64,000 bases of DNA from Campylobacter sp. US33a (GCF_004378855.1 NZ_RYYL01000007.1:94353-158352); one strand, 5' to 3'; positions 1 through 10,068 are shown, numbered from the stretch's first letter. Notes: a model not told the origin generated them from the letters alone. Program-made: numbers and translations.

Positions 1-641
1 TCTTTATTTTCAAGATAAACTAAAGGTTGTTTGCAAACTTTGCACCTAATAAAACTATTTTCCTTTAATAAATACTCATGTAGGGTTTGACAAATTTTAT
101 GAGTTTTTAACATACACGAGCAGACATAGCTATATTGGCTTTCTTTTTCAATATCTTTATTCATCGCTAAAATTTTGTTATATTGTTCTAAACTATAATG
201 AATTTCTTTAATATCTAAAGCGGTTTCAGCATAGTGCTTGATGAGCATATCTTCACCAATAATATGCTTTAAAATCCATTTTTTGGTTAATAGTGCAAGT
301 TCTTTGGATAAAATTTGAGTGTCGCTGATATTTTTAAGTATGTTTTTAACCTTTTCTATAAGCTCTCTATGAGATTGTTTATGTTCTTTTAGTAAAGGAA
401 AATTTATGTTTTGCATAAAAATTTCTTCTTCTTTAAAATGTGTGTTAATGTAATCAAGTAAGTGCAAAATAATTTGCTTAAGCTTTTGTTGTTCTTTTGA
501 ACTTGGTTGCGTTGGTATGTCTTTTGCAATCAACCAAGCTTCGTTTGCGATATCAAATATCTTTTTATGTTGAGCGTCAATTTGCATATTTTTAACGCTA
601 AATTCTTTGCTCCATTCAAATAATATTTGTTTATTATCCAT
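1..641 (-). CDS. Bacteriohemerythrin-like protein, 3' end outside the window
   Basis: Reading the minus strand from an ATG at 641 gives 213 codons without a stop up to the window edge, so the gene is partial. The hemerythrin non-haem di-iron ligands are visible: H25 in DAQHKKIF, H68 and E72 in THFKEEE, H87/H91 in KEHKQSHREL, H126 and D131 in LKHIIGED. The family binds O2 reversibly and in Campylobacter has been linked to protecting iron-sulfur enzymes. After the four-helix bundle comes a cysteine-rich tail (CSC, KIC, CKVC) that could bind a metal; the short hemerythrins lack it. It lies 6 nt downstream of infC and may be co-transcribed. The family call is firm, the tail's role is unknown. Confidence 0.85.
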   Translation of the reverse strand, partial: MDNKQILFEWSKEFSVKNMQIDAQHKKIFDIANEAWLIAKDIPTQPSSKEQQKLKQIILHLLDYINTHFKEEEIFMQNINFPLLKEHKQSHRELIEKVKNILKNISDTQILSKELALLTKKWILKHIIGEDMLIKHYAETALDIKEIHYSLEQYNKILAMNKDIEKESQYSYVCSCMLKTHKICQTLHEYLLKENSFIRCKVCKQPLVYLENK

Positions 642-647
642 CTAGCT

Positions 648-1163
648 TTATCTTTTTGGAGTTACGAGCATATTGACATAACGGCCTTCAAAATTTGGCT
701 CTTTGTCGCGATTAGCTTCATTTTCTATCATAGTCCAAATTTTTTCAAGCAAAGCTACACCCGCTTCAGGGCTTGCCATCTCACGCCCTTTTAAAAATAC
801 ACGAAATCTCACATGCTTTCCTTGTTCTAAAAATTCTAAAGCATGTTTTACCTTGTAATTAATATCATTTTGTGCGATTTTTACAGAAAGTTTAATCTCT
901 TTTATATCAATTACTTTTTGTTTTTTCTTAGCTTCTTTTTGTTTTTTCTCTTGTTGATAGCGGAATTTTCCAAAATCCATTATCTTACAAACCGGTGGTT
1001 TGGCATCAGGAGCTATCATAACAAGATCAAGTCCTAAGCGATTTGCAATCTCTAAGCCTTCGTCACTACTGATGATACCATAAACCTTGCCATCATCACC
1101 TATACATCTGATTTCGTCCGCTCTAATCTCTTCGTTGAGCAATACTTCTTTTTCTTTACTCAA
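648..1163 (-). CDS. infC: Translation initiation factor IF-3
   Basis: IF-3 binds the 30S subunit, keeps it apart from 50S and checks start-codon and initiator-tRNA pairing. The 171-residue protein has the full two-domain layout: N-domain ([18 protein letters not shown], about 8-75), a Lys-rich linker near 72-85, and C-domain (about 85-171, with [12 protein letters not shown]). The start is TTG, not ATG; it overlaps the thrS stop as TTGA. A GAGG core 10 nt upstream lies inside the last thrS codons. Rare start codons are a known feature of infC autoregulation in other bacteria; whether that applies here is inference. thrS-infC are translationally coupled. Confidence 0.96.
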   Translation of the reverse strand: MSKEKEVLLNEEIRADEIRCIGDDGKVYGIISSDEGLEIANRLGLDLVMIAPDAKPPVCKIMDFGKFRYQQEKKQKEAKKKQKVIDIKEIKLSVKIAQNDINYKVKHALEFLEQGKHVRFRVFLKGREMASPEAGVALLEKIWTMIENEANRDKEPNFEGRYVNMLVTPKR

Positions 1164-2968
1164 AAATGTACCTCACTCATTTTCTCCTTGACTAAATTAA
1201 TAAATTCATCTAAACTAAGATTTTTTTGTTCCTTAGCCCTTCTATCTCTTAAAGCAACTCCGCGTTTTGCTACCTCTTCATCACCCAAAACTAAAATCAT
1301 AGGCAATTTTTGCTTTTCAGCAGTGCGAATCTTTTTGTTTAAGCTTTCATTTTTTTCATACACCTCGCTATCTACACCCAAATTCAAAAGTTCTCTTTGA
1401 ATTTCTTTAGCATAGGCTAAATGTGCTTCACCAATAGGCACAATCCCCACTGCTGTTGGCGCGATGAAAAATGGAAATTCTCCTGCACAATGTTCAGTTA
1501 AAATGCCTATAAATCTTTCAAAAGATCCCAAAATAGCACGATGAAGCATTACAGGTTGTTTTTTCTCGTTATTACTATCTGTGTATTCTAATTTAAAGCG
1601 TTCTGGGAGATTAAAATCCACTTGTATGGTACCACATTGCCATTTTCTCTTTAGTGCGTCAGTAATTTTAATGTCAATTTTTGGCCCATAAAAAGCTCCA
1701 CCACCTTCATCGATGCCATATTTTAAACCTTGTTCATCAAGCGCTTCTTTTAAAGCTTTTGTGGCGCTGTCCCAAATTTCATCATCACCTATAGCTTTAG
1801 CGGGTTTAGTTGAAATTTCCATTTCATAACTAAAGTCAAATAATTTCATTAAATTATCCACAAAGGCTAAAATTTCAAGCACTTGTTCTTTGATTTGACT
1901 TGGCATACAAAAGATATGCGCATCATCTTGAGTAAATTCTCTTACTCTAAAAAGTCCGTGTAAAACACCACTCTTTTCGTGTCTATGTACCACGCCGTAT
2001 TCAAAGAATTTCAAAGGCAAATCACGATAGCTTCTCACATCACTTTGATAAATTTTAATATGTCCCACGCAGTTCATCGGCTTAATGCCGTATTCTTGTT
2101 CATCAATTTGCGTAAAATACATATTTTCTTTATAGTTTGCATAATGTCCGCTAATCTTCCATGCATCAGCTTTTAAAAGCTCTGGCCCACGCACAGGCTC
2201 ATAGCCACGCAAACGATGGATTTTATAAAGCATTTGTTCAAGTTTTGATCTAAGTCTTGCACCATTGCTTAGCCAAATAGGAAGTCCGCCACCTATTTCA
2301 TCATCAAAAGTAAAAAGCTTAAGCTCGGTTCCTAGCTTTCTATGATCGCGTTTTTTGGCTTCTTCTATAATTCTTAAATGTTCTTTTAAGCTCTCTTTAT
2401 CCGCAAAAGCTGTGCCATAAATGCGTGTGAGCATTTCTCTTTTTTCATCGCCACCAAGATAAGCTCCCGCTACGCGAGTGAGTGCGAAATTGCGTAAAAA
2501 CTTGGTATTCGGTACATGAGGGCCACGGCATAAATCTTCAAATTCACCTTGCTTATAAATGCTAACTTTTCCATCAGGAATTCGTAATAAGACTTCTTGT
2601 TTTAAATCATCATCTTTAAATTTAGCTATTGCTTCGCTTTTTGTGATTTCGTATTTTTCTATTGTCTGTTTAGCTTCGGCAAATTCTTTCATCTTTTTTT
2701 CAATTTTTACTAGATCTTCTTCGCCGATTTTTGAATTCACACGAAAATCATAATAAAAGCCATCTTCTATCACAGGGCCTACGAAAAATTTCGCCTCCGG
2801 ATATAAACTTTTAATCGCTTGTGCCATCAAATGCGCACAAGAATGCCTAATAACTTCTAAACTGTGCTTGGAATTGTCAAAGTAAATTTCTTTTAAATTT
2901 GCAGAATTCTTACTTTGAGAATCAACTATTTTTTCATTATCTAGATATGCAATGATTTCTTTTTCCAT
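1160..2968 (-). CDS. thrS: Threonyl-tRNA synthetase lacking the TGS domain
   Basis: Class II aminoacyl-tRNA synthetase charging tRNA-Thr, 602 residues. The protein begins almost directly at the N2 editing domain: HxxxH at 42-46 (HSCAH) and the editing cysteine in CRGPH (C147). The catalytic core follows with zinc ligands in MNCVGH and MLHRAILGS, and motif 2 in VVHRHEKSG. The anticodon-binding domain is C-terminal. The N-terminal TGS domain present in most bacterial ThrRS (about 640 residues) is missing; there is only a short leader of about 37 residues, as in other Campylobacter. ATG at 2968 is preceded by AAGG. It is first in a unit with infC. Confidence 0.97.
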   Translation of the reverse strand: MEKEIIAYLDNEKIVDSQSKNSANLKEIYFDNSKHSLEVIRHSCAHLMAQAIKSLYPEAKFFVGPVIEDGFYYDFRVNSKIGEEDLVKIEKKMKEFAEAKQTIEKYEITKSEAIAKFKDDDLKQEVLLRIPDGKVSIYKQGEFEDLCRGPHVPNTKFLRNFALTRVAGAYLGGDEKREMLTRIYGTAFADKESLKEHLRIIEEAKKRDHRKLGTELKLFTFDDEIGGGLPIWLSNGARLRSKLEQMLYKIHRLRGYEPVRGPELLKADAWKISGHYANYKENMYFTQIDEQEYGIKPMNCVGHIKIYQSDVRSYRDLPLKFFEYGVVHRHEKSGVLHGLFRVREFTQDDAHIFCMPSQIKEQVLEILAFVDNLMKLFDFSYEMEISTKPAKAIGDDEIWDSATKALKEALDEQGLKYGIDEGGGAFYGPKIDIKITDALKRKWQCGTIQVDFNLPERFKLEYTDSNNEKKQPVMLHRAILGSFERFIGILTEHCAGEFPFFIAPTAVGIVPIGEAHLAYAKEIQRELLNLGVDSEVYEKNESLNKKIRTAEKQKLPMILVLGDEEVAKRGVALRDRRAKEQKNLSLDEFINLVKEKMSEVHF

Positions 2969-3059
2969 ATTAGTTTTTACCTTAAATTGCTCACGGACTT
3001 TGTGAGTGTTTATAGAGTTCTAATTTTAACTTTGTGGGGCTTAAATTAATTTTAAATTT

Positions 3060-3091
3060 AAGAAATTTTTAACAAATCTTAAAAATTTCTT
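3060..3091 (-). terminator. Perfect 13-bp hairpin after uppP
   Basis: Arms AAGAAATTTTTAA (3060-3072) and TTAAAAATTTCTT (3079-3091) pair perfectly around a 6-nt loop, just after the uppP stop. The stem is AT-only and the minus-strand tail is A/T-mixed, so it is a weak intrinsic terminator at best; the + strand side has a T-rich tail. It separates uppP from thrS. Confidence 0.5.
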
Positions 3092-3096
3092 TTTAT

Positions 3097-3900
3097 TTAC
3101 ATTTTAAATTCACTTCCCACATCTAAAGTGCCTGAAAAATAAAGATAGAAAAATAAGATTCCTAAGATAATTCTATAAATTCCAAAAGGAATAAAATCAA
3201 ATTTTGAAATGAATTTTAAAAAGAATTTAATGACAAAAACCGCTACAACAAAAGCTGTTATAAAACCTATGCTTAAAGGCAATAAAGAACTAGTATCACT
3301 TAATAAAATAGGTTCTTTATAAATGCTATAAGCGGTTGCAGCTATCATTGTCGGAATGGCTAGCAAAAAACTAAATTCAGCAGCCACTTTCCTATCAAGC
3401 CCAAGCAAGAGTCCTCCAATGATACTTGCTCCGCTTCTTGAAGTGCCTGGTATGATGGCTAAAGCTTGCATTGTGCCTATTAAAAAAGCTTGCAAATAGC
3501 TTATTTTATCTAAAGAATGGATATTATAATCTTTTTTTCTGTGTTTAAGTTCTATAGCAATAAAAACAATACCACCTAAAATGAGCATAGTGGCAACGGT
3601 ATATCCATTGAAAAGTTCTTTTAAAAATTTATAGGCTATAAGACCTATGATGCCAGCAGGGATAAATCCAACTGCTAATTTAAGCCAAATGTCAATTCCT
3701 TGAAAAAGTTTGCGCCAAAAGACAAAAAGCACTGCTAAAATAGATCCGAGTTGAATGATGATGACAAAATTTCTTAAAAAATCATCAATATTAAGCCCTA
3801 AAACCGTTGCGCCTAAAATCATATGTCCGGTTGAGGAAACGGGCAAAAATTCAGTTAAACCTTCGATTATTCCGAGTATTAACGCATGTAAAATTTCCAT
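3097..3900 (-). CDS. uppP: Undecaprenyl-diphosphatase UppP/BacA
   Basis: Integral membrane phosphatase that recycles undecaprenyl diphosphate, the lipid carrier for peptidoglycan and surface glycans; overexpression is linked to bacitracin tolerance. The 267 residues carry the two family signatures: [15 protein letters not shown] near residues 14-28 with the catalytic Glu, and PGTSRSG near 152-158. About seven hydrophobic segments fill the rest. Length matches the family. ATG at 3900. It stands alone, with its own hairpin downstream and a TAGAAT box upstream. Confidence 0.97.
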   Translation of the reverse strand: MEILHALILGIIEGLTEFLPVSSTGHMILGATVLGLNIDDFLRNFVIIIQLGSILAVLFVFWRKLFQGIDIWLKLAVGFIPAGIIGLIAYKFLKELFNGYTVATMLILGGIVFIAIELKHRKKDYNIHSLDKISYLQAFLIGTMQALAIIPGTSRSGASIIGGLLLGLDRKVAAEFSFLLAIPTMIAATAYSIYKEPILLSDTSSLLPLSIGFITAFVVAVFVIKFFLKFISKFDFIPFGIYRIILGILFFYLYFSGTLDVGSEFKM

Positions 3901-3926
3901 AATGTTCCTTAAATATTAAAATAAGA

Positions 3927-3932
3927 ATTCTA
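3927..3932 (-). promoter_or_regulatory. Candidate -10 box (TAGAAT) of uppP
   Basis: Minus-strand TAGAAT lies 27 nt upstream of the uppP ATG, after a T/A-rich stretch, which is the usual look of vegetative Campylobacter promoters that lack a strong -35. Inferred from sequence only. Confidence 0.4.
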
Positions 3933-4031
3933 CATATTTTTTTTAAACCAAATCAAAGTATGAGAAAGAAAAATTTACTTTTAGCTTAAAAAAGGAGTTG
4001 TTTGGGGTTGTGGATGAGTTTTATTCATAAA

Positions 4032-4060
4032 AAGAAAATAAAGAATAACTTTATTTTCTT
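4032..4060 (-). terminator. Intrinsic terminator of nrdA
   Basis: A perfect 12-bp stem (AAGAAAATAAAG paired with CTTTATTTTCTT, 5-nt loop) starts 5 nt after the nrdA stop codon. On the minus strand it is followed by a TTTTT run, so it fits a rho-independent terminator despite low GC. Confidence 0.65.
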
Positions 4061-4065
4061 GATGT

Positions 4066-6435
4066 TTATTGACAACCTTCGCACTCTATACTGCGATCAG
4101 CTACATTTACTTTTTCACTATCAGGACTTTCACTTCTTAGGTAATAAGTTGATTTTAATCCAAGCTCCCAAGCAAGTTGATAAATTTCATTTAAGTATCC
4201 ACCTGTGGCCTTGTCAAGCGAGATGAAAATATTCATCGATTGTCCTTGATCAATCCATTTCCCACGCACTGCTGCGGCTTTAACTAAGATTTTTTGATCA
4301 AGCTCATAAGCTGGGGTGTAATACTGCCAAGTATCAAGGCTTAAGTTTGGCACTACAACAGGTATCATACCGCTTAAATTTTGCTCAAACCATTTGCGTT
4401 TATAAACAGGTTCAATCGTTTGGGTTGTCCCTACTAAAATAGAAATAGAAGAAGTTGGTGCAATAGCCATTAAATAGCCATTTCTCATACCATCTTTTTG
4501 AATTTTTTCTCTAAGTCTTGCCCAATCACACTCACTTTGATCAAAAAGTCCTTCTCTAAGAGTGAGCTTTTTGGCATTTTCATTTGCTAAGTCTATAGGT
4601 ACTATGCCCTTACTCCAATTTGAACCTTCAAAATCAGGATAAGAGCCTTTTTCTAAAGCTAAATTTGAACTAGCTTGTATGGCTTCAAAGCTGATAAATT
4701 CCATAATTTCATCGATTTTATGTAAATGCTCATCGCTTCCCCAGTGAATTTTGGCTTCTGCAAGCATTTGTGCTTCGCCCATAATGCCAAGTCCTATACT
4801 TCTTGATTTTAAATTCGTATCTTTAACTTTGACATGGGGATAAAAATTTAAATCAATGACATTATCAAGCATACGAATGGCAATTGGTACAACTCTTTGG
4901 ATATCTTCTTTGGTGTTGATTTTGCTTAAATTAATGCTAGCAAGGTTGCAAACTGCGGTTTTGCCATCATTTTTATATTTTTCAACTATATAAACTTTTT
5001 TACTGTTAATACTATCTAAGGTAGAAATCTTTTTGGCAAGTTTTTTATATCCTCCATCAATGATAATTTCTTCCATTTCATTTAAATGCAACTCAGTTTT
5101 ATCTTCAAATACAACTTTAATTTGATAATAATTCGGTTCTGTATTTTGAAAGATTTCTGTACATAAATTTGAGCTTCTAATGAGTCCTGCATGAGAATTT
5201 GGGTTGGCTTTGTTTGCATTATCTTTAAAACATAAAAATGGCATACCTGATTCAAAATAATTTAATAAAACTTTCTTCCAAAGTTCTTTTGCATCAACGA
5301 TTTCTTTAACTATATTTTCATCTTTTTCGTATTCTTCATATCGTTTTTCAAAAGCTTCCCCATATAAATCACACAAATCAGCTGTATCAGCAGGATCAAA
5401 AAGAGTCCATTTATCATTTGCCCTAACTCTTTTCATAAATAAATCATTGATCCATAAAGCTGGAAAAAGCTCATGCGTCCTCCTTCTTTCTTCACCTGAA
5501 TTTTTGCGTAAATCAAGAAAATCATTAATATCCATATGCCATGGTTCTATATAAACCGCAATTGCCCCTTTTCTGGTACCTAACTGATCTACTGCTACTG
5601 CAATATCATTTGTGATTTTTAGAAATGGTATTATCCCACCTGCGGCATTTTTGTGCCCATCTATGCTTCCACCCATAGCGCGTACTTTAGACCAATCCCA
5701 GCCTATACCACCACCAAATTTAGAAAGCAATGCCATTTCTTTGTAAGAGTCAAAAATACCTTCGATATTATCAGGAGTGCTTCCTATATAACAAGAACTA
5801 AGTTGATGACGCGTTGTTCTTGCATTTGATAGGGTAGGAGTTGCAAGCATAAGTTCAAATTTTGAAATAAGATCATAGAATTTTTTCGCCCAAGTTTGAC
5901 AATCAAGTTCGTTTTGTGCCAAAAACATTGCAATAGCCATAAACATATGCTGCGGAAGCTCTATTGGTATGCCTTTACTATCTTTGATTAAGTATCTATC
6001 ATATAAGGTTTTTATACCTAGATAATTAAATTGCAAGTCTCTTTCAGGCTTTATATAGTCATTTAAATCATCTAAGTCGTATTTTTCTTTAAGACCGAGT
6101 AAAATTCGACCTTCTTTTTCGCCTTTTTCAAAATACTCTCTTAAATGATTATAACGATTCATACCATTGACTTTTTTATACAAATCATAAAGAAATAATC
6201 TTGCGGCAACAAAAGTCCAATTAGGACAATCAATATCTATCTTATCCACAGCAGTTTTAATTAAAGTTTTTTGTATTTCTTCTGTTGTAATTCCGTCTCT
6301 AAATTGAATTTTTGCATCAAGTTCAAGCTCACTTAAATTTACCCCACTTAACCCCACAACGGCTTCGCTAGTGCATTTTTTGATTTTAGAAACATCTAAT
6401 TCTTCAGTGCGACCATTTCTTTTTAATACCTTCAT
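4066..6435 (-). CDS. nrdA: Ribonucleoside-diphosphate reductase class Ia, alpha subunit
   Basis: Large subunit that reduces NDPs to dNDPs with the radical-generating beta subunit (NrdB, not in this window). The 789 residues hold an N-terminal ATP-cone (1-90), the barrel with the redox cysteine C215 in SSCYIGS, the N-x-C-x-E active-site motif (SNLCTE), and the C-terminal shuttle pair C785/C788 (CEGCQ at the very end). No truncation is visible. It follows purB by 15 nt and is probably co-transcribed with it; a strong hairpin closes the unit. Confidence 0.97.
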   Translation of the reverse strand: MKVLKRNGRTEELDVSKIKKCTSEAVVGLSGVNLSELELDAKIQFRDGITTEEIQKTLIKTAVDKIDIDCPNWTFVAARLFLYDLYKKVNGMNRYNHLREYFEKGEKEGRILLGLKEKYDLDDLNDYIKPERDLQFNYLGIKTLYDRYLIKDSKGIPIELPQHMFMAIAMFLAQNELDCQTWAKKFYDLISKFELMLATPTLSNARTTRHQLSSCYIGSTPDNIEGIFDSYKEMALLSKFGGGIGWDWSKVRAMGGSIDGHKNAAGGIIPFLKITNDIAVAVDQLGTRKGAIAVYIEPWHMDINDFLDLRKNSGEERRRTHELFPALWINDLFMKRVRANDKWTLFDPADTADLCDLYGEAFEKRYEEYEKDENIVKEIVDAKELWKKVLLNYFESGMPFLCFKDNANKANPNSHAGLIRSSNLCTEIFQNTEPNYYQIKVVFEDKTELHLNEMEEIIIDGGYKKLAKKISTLDSINSKKVYIVEKYKNDGKTAVCNLASINLSKINTKEDIQRVVPIAIRMLDNVIDLNFYPHVKVKDTNLKSRSIGLGIMGEAQMLAEAKIHWGSDEHLHKIDEIMEFISFEAIQASSNLALEKGSYPDFEGSNWSKGIVPIDLANENAKKLTLREGLFDQSECDWARLREKIQKDGMRNGYLMAIAPTSSISILVGTTQTIEPVYKRKWFEQNLSGMIPVVVPNLSLDTWQYYTPAYELDQKILVKAAAVRGKWIDQGQSMNIFISLDKATGGYLNEIYQLAWELGLKSTYYLRSESPDSEKVNVADRSIECEGCQ

Positions 6436-6450
6436 CTTAACGCTCCTAGC

Positions 6451-7779
6451 TTATTTAAAAGTTCTTGCAAAAATTGCATCAACATTTTTTGTGTAATAAT
6501 CATAATCAAAGCACTTTCTAATATCTTCTTCGCTTAAACTTTTTCTTAAATCTTCATCATCTAATAACGCAAGCAAAAATAAACTCTCATTTTTCTCATT
6601 TATCGCCGCTTTTCCATTTTGCAGATCGCTCCATACTTTCATCGCATTTCTTTGCACGATTTTATAAGCTTCTTCACGACTAATTCCTTTAAATGGAAGC
6701 TCTAACAAAACGCGTTGTGAAAACACAAGTCCACCGGTGAGATTTAAATTTTTCATCATATTTTCAGGATAGATTAAAAGATTTTCAATTAAATTAGTAA
6801 GTCTTGCAAGCATAAAATCAGCTGTTATAAAAGCATCAGGCAGTATAAATCTCTCAACACTAGAATGGCTTATATCTCTTTCATGCCATAAAGCTACATT
6901 TTCTAAAGCTGGAGTTACGAAAGATCTTAATACCCTACAAAGTCCCGTGATATTTTCACTTAAAACCGGATTTCTTTTATGTGGCATAGCAGAACTTCCC
7001 TTTTGACCTGCACTAAAATACTCCTCAGTCTCATAAACTTCAGTTCTTTGAAAATGTCTTATTGCAACTGCAATTTGCTCACAAGATGAAGCTAAAATCG
7101 CAATGGCTGAAATGACTTGCGCGTAACGATCTCTTTGAATAACTTGATTTGAAATCGGTGCAGGTTTAAGATTTAAATTTTTACATACTTCTTCTTCAAA
7201 TTCTAAAGGTGCGTGAGCAAAATTTCCCATAGCACCACTTATTTTTCCATAACTTATCACTTCTTTTGCATGTTTTAAAAGCTCTTTTGCGTGTAGTATT
7301 TCATCATACCAAATACCCATCACAAGTCCAAAAGTTATAGGCTCACCATGAATTCCATGACTTCTTCCTACCATTAAGGTATTTTTATGCTCCATAGCGC
7401 GTTTTTTTATCGCTTCTAAAAGCTTTTCTATATCTTCTAAAATAAGCTCTAAACTTTCTTTTATCTGTAAGGCTACGGCAGTATCGATACAATCAGAACT
7501 AGTCATTGCATAATGTACAAAACGACTCTCTTCTCCCAAGCTCTCACTCACGCTTGTAAGAAAAGCAATAACATCGTGTTTGGTTGTTTTTTCTATTTCA
7601 TCAATTCTAGCTATATCAAATTTAGCATTTTTTAGAATTTTTTCACAATCACTATCGTTAATAAGACCTAGCTTATTCCAAGCTTTTACGGCGGCAAGTT
7701 CGACTTTAAGCCACGCATCGTATTTTGCTTGCATATCCCATTTTTTAGCCATGATTTCTCTGCTATATCTTTCAACCAT
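6451..7779 (-). CDS. purB: Adenylosuccinate lyase
   Basis: Fumarase/aspartase-superfamily lyase acting twice in purine synthesis: SAICAR to AICAR, and adenylosuccinate to AMP, each releasing fumarate. The 442 residues show the superfamily signature GSSAMPHKRNP near 263-273, the catalytic-His region (GRSHGIHGEP, around 140) and TSSDCID near 95. Length and domains are standard. The gene order purB-nrdA links purine supply with dNTP synthesis. ATG at 7779; a TAAAAT box at 7824-7829 on the minus strand is the likely -10. Confidence 0.97.
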   Translation of the reverse strand: MVERYSREIMAKKWDMQAKYDAWLKVELAAVKAWNKLGLINDSDCEKILKNAKFDIARIDEIEKTTKHDVIAFLTSVSESLGEESRFVHYAMTSSDCIDTAVALQIKESLELILEDIEKLLEAIKKRAMEHKNTLMVGRSHGIHGEPITFGLVMGIWYDEILHAKELLKHAKEVISYGKISGAMGNFAHAPLEFEEEVCKNLNLKPAPISNQVIQRDRYAQVISAIAILASSCEQIAVAIRHFQRTEVYETEEYFSAGQKGSSAMPHKRNPVLSENITGLCRVLRSFVTPALENVALWHERDISHSSVERFILPDAFITADFMLARLTNLIENLLIYPENMMKNLNLTGGLVFSQRVLLELPFKGISREEAYKIVQRNAMKVWSDLQNGKAAINEKNESLFLLALLDDEDLRKSLSEEDIRKCFDYDYYTKNVDAIFARTFK

Positions 7780-7798
7780 TTTTTAAAACCTTTTTAGC

Positions 7799-7829
7799 TA
7801 TAATTTTTAAAAAAAGAAATGAGATTTTA
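7799..7829. promoter_or_regulatory. Divergent promoters between purB and the RluA-family gene
   Basis: On the + strand a perfect TATAAT (7799-7804) points to the pseudouridine synthase gene. On the minus strand TAAAAT (rc of 7824-7829) points to purB. Both follow A/T-rich stretches without clear -35 boxes, typical of Campylobacter. Assignment is by sequence only. Confidence 0.5.
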
Positions 7830-7869
7830 GCTAAAAAAATTTTATACTTTGGTTAAAAAAAGGTTAAAG

Positions 7870-8763
7870 TTGGCTTATATAAAAAAGAAACTCTCAAACA
7901 ATGGAAAAAAGGCGTTTTGTGTACTTATGGAAAACTTAAAAATTTCTATGAGTGAAGCACAAAAACTCATTGACAAAAAAAGATTGTTTTGTGATGGAAA
8001 ATTGGTAGAAGAAAAAAACAAAATTTTAAACGGTTTAGTGGAATTAATCGTTTATGAAAACAATCCCAAAGGAGTAGATATTGTTTTCGAAAATGAAGAT
8101 TTTGCTGTCATTGAAAAACCAAGCGGAGTGCTTACACATCCTAATGGAAGAAATTGTGTTTATAGTCTTTGTGATGAAATTTGGCATTTATGGGGAAAAG
8201 AAGCCTGTGTAGCTCATAGACTCGATAAAGAAACAAGCGGACTTTTACTCGTAGCTAAACATAAAAAATCACAAATTGAGTTTAAAACTATGTTTGAAAA
8301 AAAACAAATTCAAAAAGAATATTTAGCTTTAGTCGAAGGGTGTGTAAAAGAAAATTTTATCGTAGATAAGGCTATGGATTTAGTGAAAAATTATGATGAC
8401 ATCAAAACAAGAATGCAAATTTGCGAAGATGGCAAAAAAGCAATCACTGAATTTGAAATTTTAGAATTTCACCCTGATTTAAATGCTACGCTTTTGCTTT
8501 GCAAACCACTCACAGGAAGACAACATCAAATCAGACTTCATTTGTTTCATGTGAAACATAAAATTTTAGGCGATCCGCTTTATGGCTTAGAAAAAGATAA
8601 AATTGAAAGAATTTTAGATGAAAAAATGAGTAAAAAAGAACGCATACAAATAAGCGGTGCTAAACGCTTATGCTTGCATTCAAATTGCTTAAGATTTATT
8701 CATAAAAATGAAAAATTTGAGATAAAATCAAACGCAGATATAAAAAAAGAATTTTTTGATTAA
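7870..8763 (+). CDS. RluA-family 23S rRNA pseudouridine synthase
   Basis: Converts uridine to pseudouridine in RNA. N-terminal S4-like RNA-binding segment (MSEAQKLIDKKRLF), then the catalytic domain with the RluA signature HRLDKETSGLLL, whose Asp is the nucleophile, and GRQHQIRLH near the C-terminus. I place the start at TTG 7870 because AAGG lies 6 nt upstream; the longer TTG at 7849 has no Shine-Dalgarno sequence. This gives 297 residues. It resembles C. jejuni Cj0022c by neighbourhood with purB. Which uridines it modifies cannot be read from the sequence. Its stop overlaps the convergent MFS stop in TTAA. Confidence 0.88.
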   Translation: MAYIKKKLSNNGKKAFCVLMENLKISMSEAQKLIDKKRLFCDGKLVEEKNKILNGLVELIVYENNPKGVDIVFENEDFAVIEKPSGVLTHPNGRNCVYSLCDEIWHLWGKEACVAHRLDKETSGLLLVAKHKKSQIEFKTMFEKKQIQKEYLALVEGCVKENFIVDKAMDLVKNYDDIKTRMQICEDGKKAITEFEILEFHPDLNATLLLCKPLTGRQHQIRLHLFHVKHKILGDPLYGLEKDKIERILDEKMSKKERIQISGAKRLCLHSNCLRFIHKNEKFEIKSNADIKKEFFD

Positions 8764-10022
8764 TTTGATTTTGTTTTCATAAATAAAAAAATCATACCAA
8801 CAAAATAAATCATCACAGCCCAGACCAAAAAGGCATTAATAAGTCCTATTTGTCTAACGATAGGTTGAGAAATAATAGGGCTTAAAAATTGCCCTAAAAA
8901 CATACAACTCGCTAAAATGCCATAAGCCCTTGCCCTAGCATTTTCAGGACAGATTGAAAAAAGATAGGCCGAATTATTTACAAGCATTATCCCGCCACCC
9001 ATTCCAAGTAAAGCTAAAGCCATCAAAACGGCTAAAAAATCATGGATAAAATACAAAAGTAAAAAAGCACTTGCCACAATTAAAAGCGTTAAGATATAAA
9101 TAGTTTTAATATTAATCCTTTTGACAATACTTTTATAACTTAGAGAAAAAATACCATAGCAAAATGCAGAAATTGACATAGAAATTCCTATGTATTTTGG
9201 ATCAAGTCCTAGATGATTTTCTATATAATAAGGCAATTGTGTAGGCGATATATAATATACAACCATAATGAAAAAACCTATAAAATATATAGGTAAAAAT
9301 TGCCAATAATTCGTTTTTGCTTCTACTTTTGTGTGATTGTAAAATTTAAATTTCCTTGGTTCAAAAAGATAAAAAAATGCCAAAAGTGTGATTAAAATTC
9401 CAAGTAAATAAACTAAAAAAGGATAACGCCAAGAATAACTTGAAACATAACCAGCTATGGAGATAAAAATCGCCCCACCCACAGCACAATAAAACCCTTG
9501 CCAAGAAAGTGCATTTTCTCTTCGGTTAAATCCTCCTCTACTATAATAATCCCCAAGCAAAGCCGAAGCACCTGTCATAATAAAAGCTGTAGCCATCCCA
9601 AAAATCGATCTAGAAATAAGTATGGCATAAATATCATTGAGAAAAAATCCAGAAATTCCAGCCAAAGTCCAAATAACCATCGCAGGAAAAATGAATTTTA
9701 ATTTACCAAATTTATCCATAAGTAAGCCAGCAATAGGCGATAAAATCACAACAAAAATCGCCGGTATGGTTAACACCAAACGCGTTAAAATATCTAAATG
9801 TTCCAAAGTAAAATTAGCTATTATTCCACTTTGATTTTGCAGTATTTCTTCAAAATGTTTATTGATAGCAGGTAGAGCCGAGGCTATCACCACACTTCCT
9901 AAAACCGTCATGGCTGCCATAGAAAAAAGGGCTATTTTAAAGCCGCCCCGTTCTGTAAGTTCAACCATTTTTTTATCTAATTTTGTGTCATTTATATGAA
10001 ATTTGTATTGTTTTTTTCTCAT
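8760..10022 (-). CDS. MFS transporter, substrate unknown
   Basis: A 420-residue protein with about twelve hydrophobic segments. A motif-A-like loop after TM2 (GLLMDKFGKLKF) marks the major facilitator superfamily. A basic cytosolic N-terminus of about 30 residues (KKQYKFHINDTKLDKK) precedes TM1. It is distinct from the two DHA1-type pumps at 21105 and 41309: no shared motif beyond the superfamily loop. No neighbour hints at a substrate, and efflux or uptake cannot be told apart. ATG at 10022; interleaved TAGAAT/ATTCTA dyads lie upstream. Confidence 0.85.
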   Translation of the reverse strand: MRKKQYKFHINDTKLDKKMVELTERGGFKIALFSMAAMTVLGSVVIASALPAINKHFEEILQNQSGIIANFTLEHLDILTRLVLTIPAIFVVILSPIAGLLMDKFGKLKFIFPAMVIWTLAGISGFFLNDIYAILISRSIFGMATAFIMTGASALLGDYYSRGGFNRRENALSWQGFYCAVGGAIFISIAGYVSSYSWRYPFLVYLLGILITLLAFFYLFEPRKFKFYNHTKVEAKTNYWQFLPIYFIGFFIMVVYYISPTQLPYYIENHLGLDPKYIGISMSISAFCYGIFSLSYKSIVKRINIKTIYILTLLIVASAFLLLYFIHDFLAVLMALALLGMGGGIMLVNNSAYLFSICPENARARAYGILASCMFLGQFLSPIISQPIVRQIGLINAFLVWAVMIYFVGMIFLFMKTKSN

Positions 10023-10044
10023 GTGTATCGCTTTTGTATTGTTT

Positions 10045-10068
10045 TAGAATGTTATATTCTAGTAGAAT
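10045..10068. promoter_or_regulatory. Interleaved TAGAAT/ATTCTA dyads upstream of the MFS gene
   Basis: TAGAAT at 10045, ATTCTA at 10056 and TAGAAT again at 10063 form two overlapping inverted repeats, 23-46 bp ahead of the MFS start. The minus-strand TAGAAT copies also look like -10 boxes, so this may be promoter, operator or both. Confidence 0.35.
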
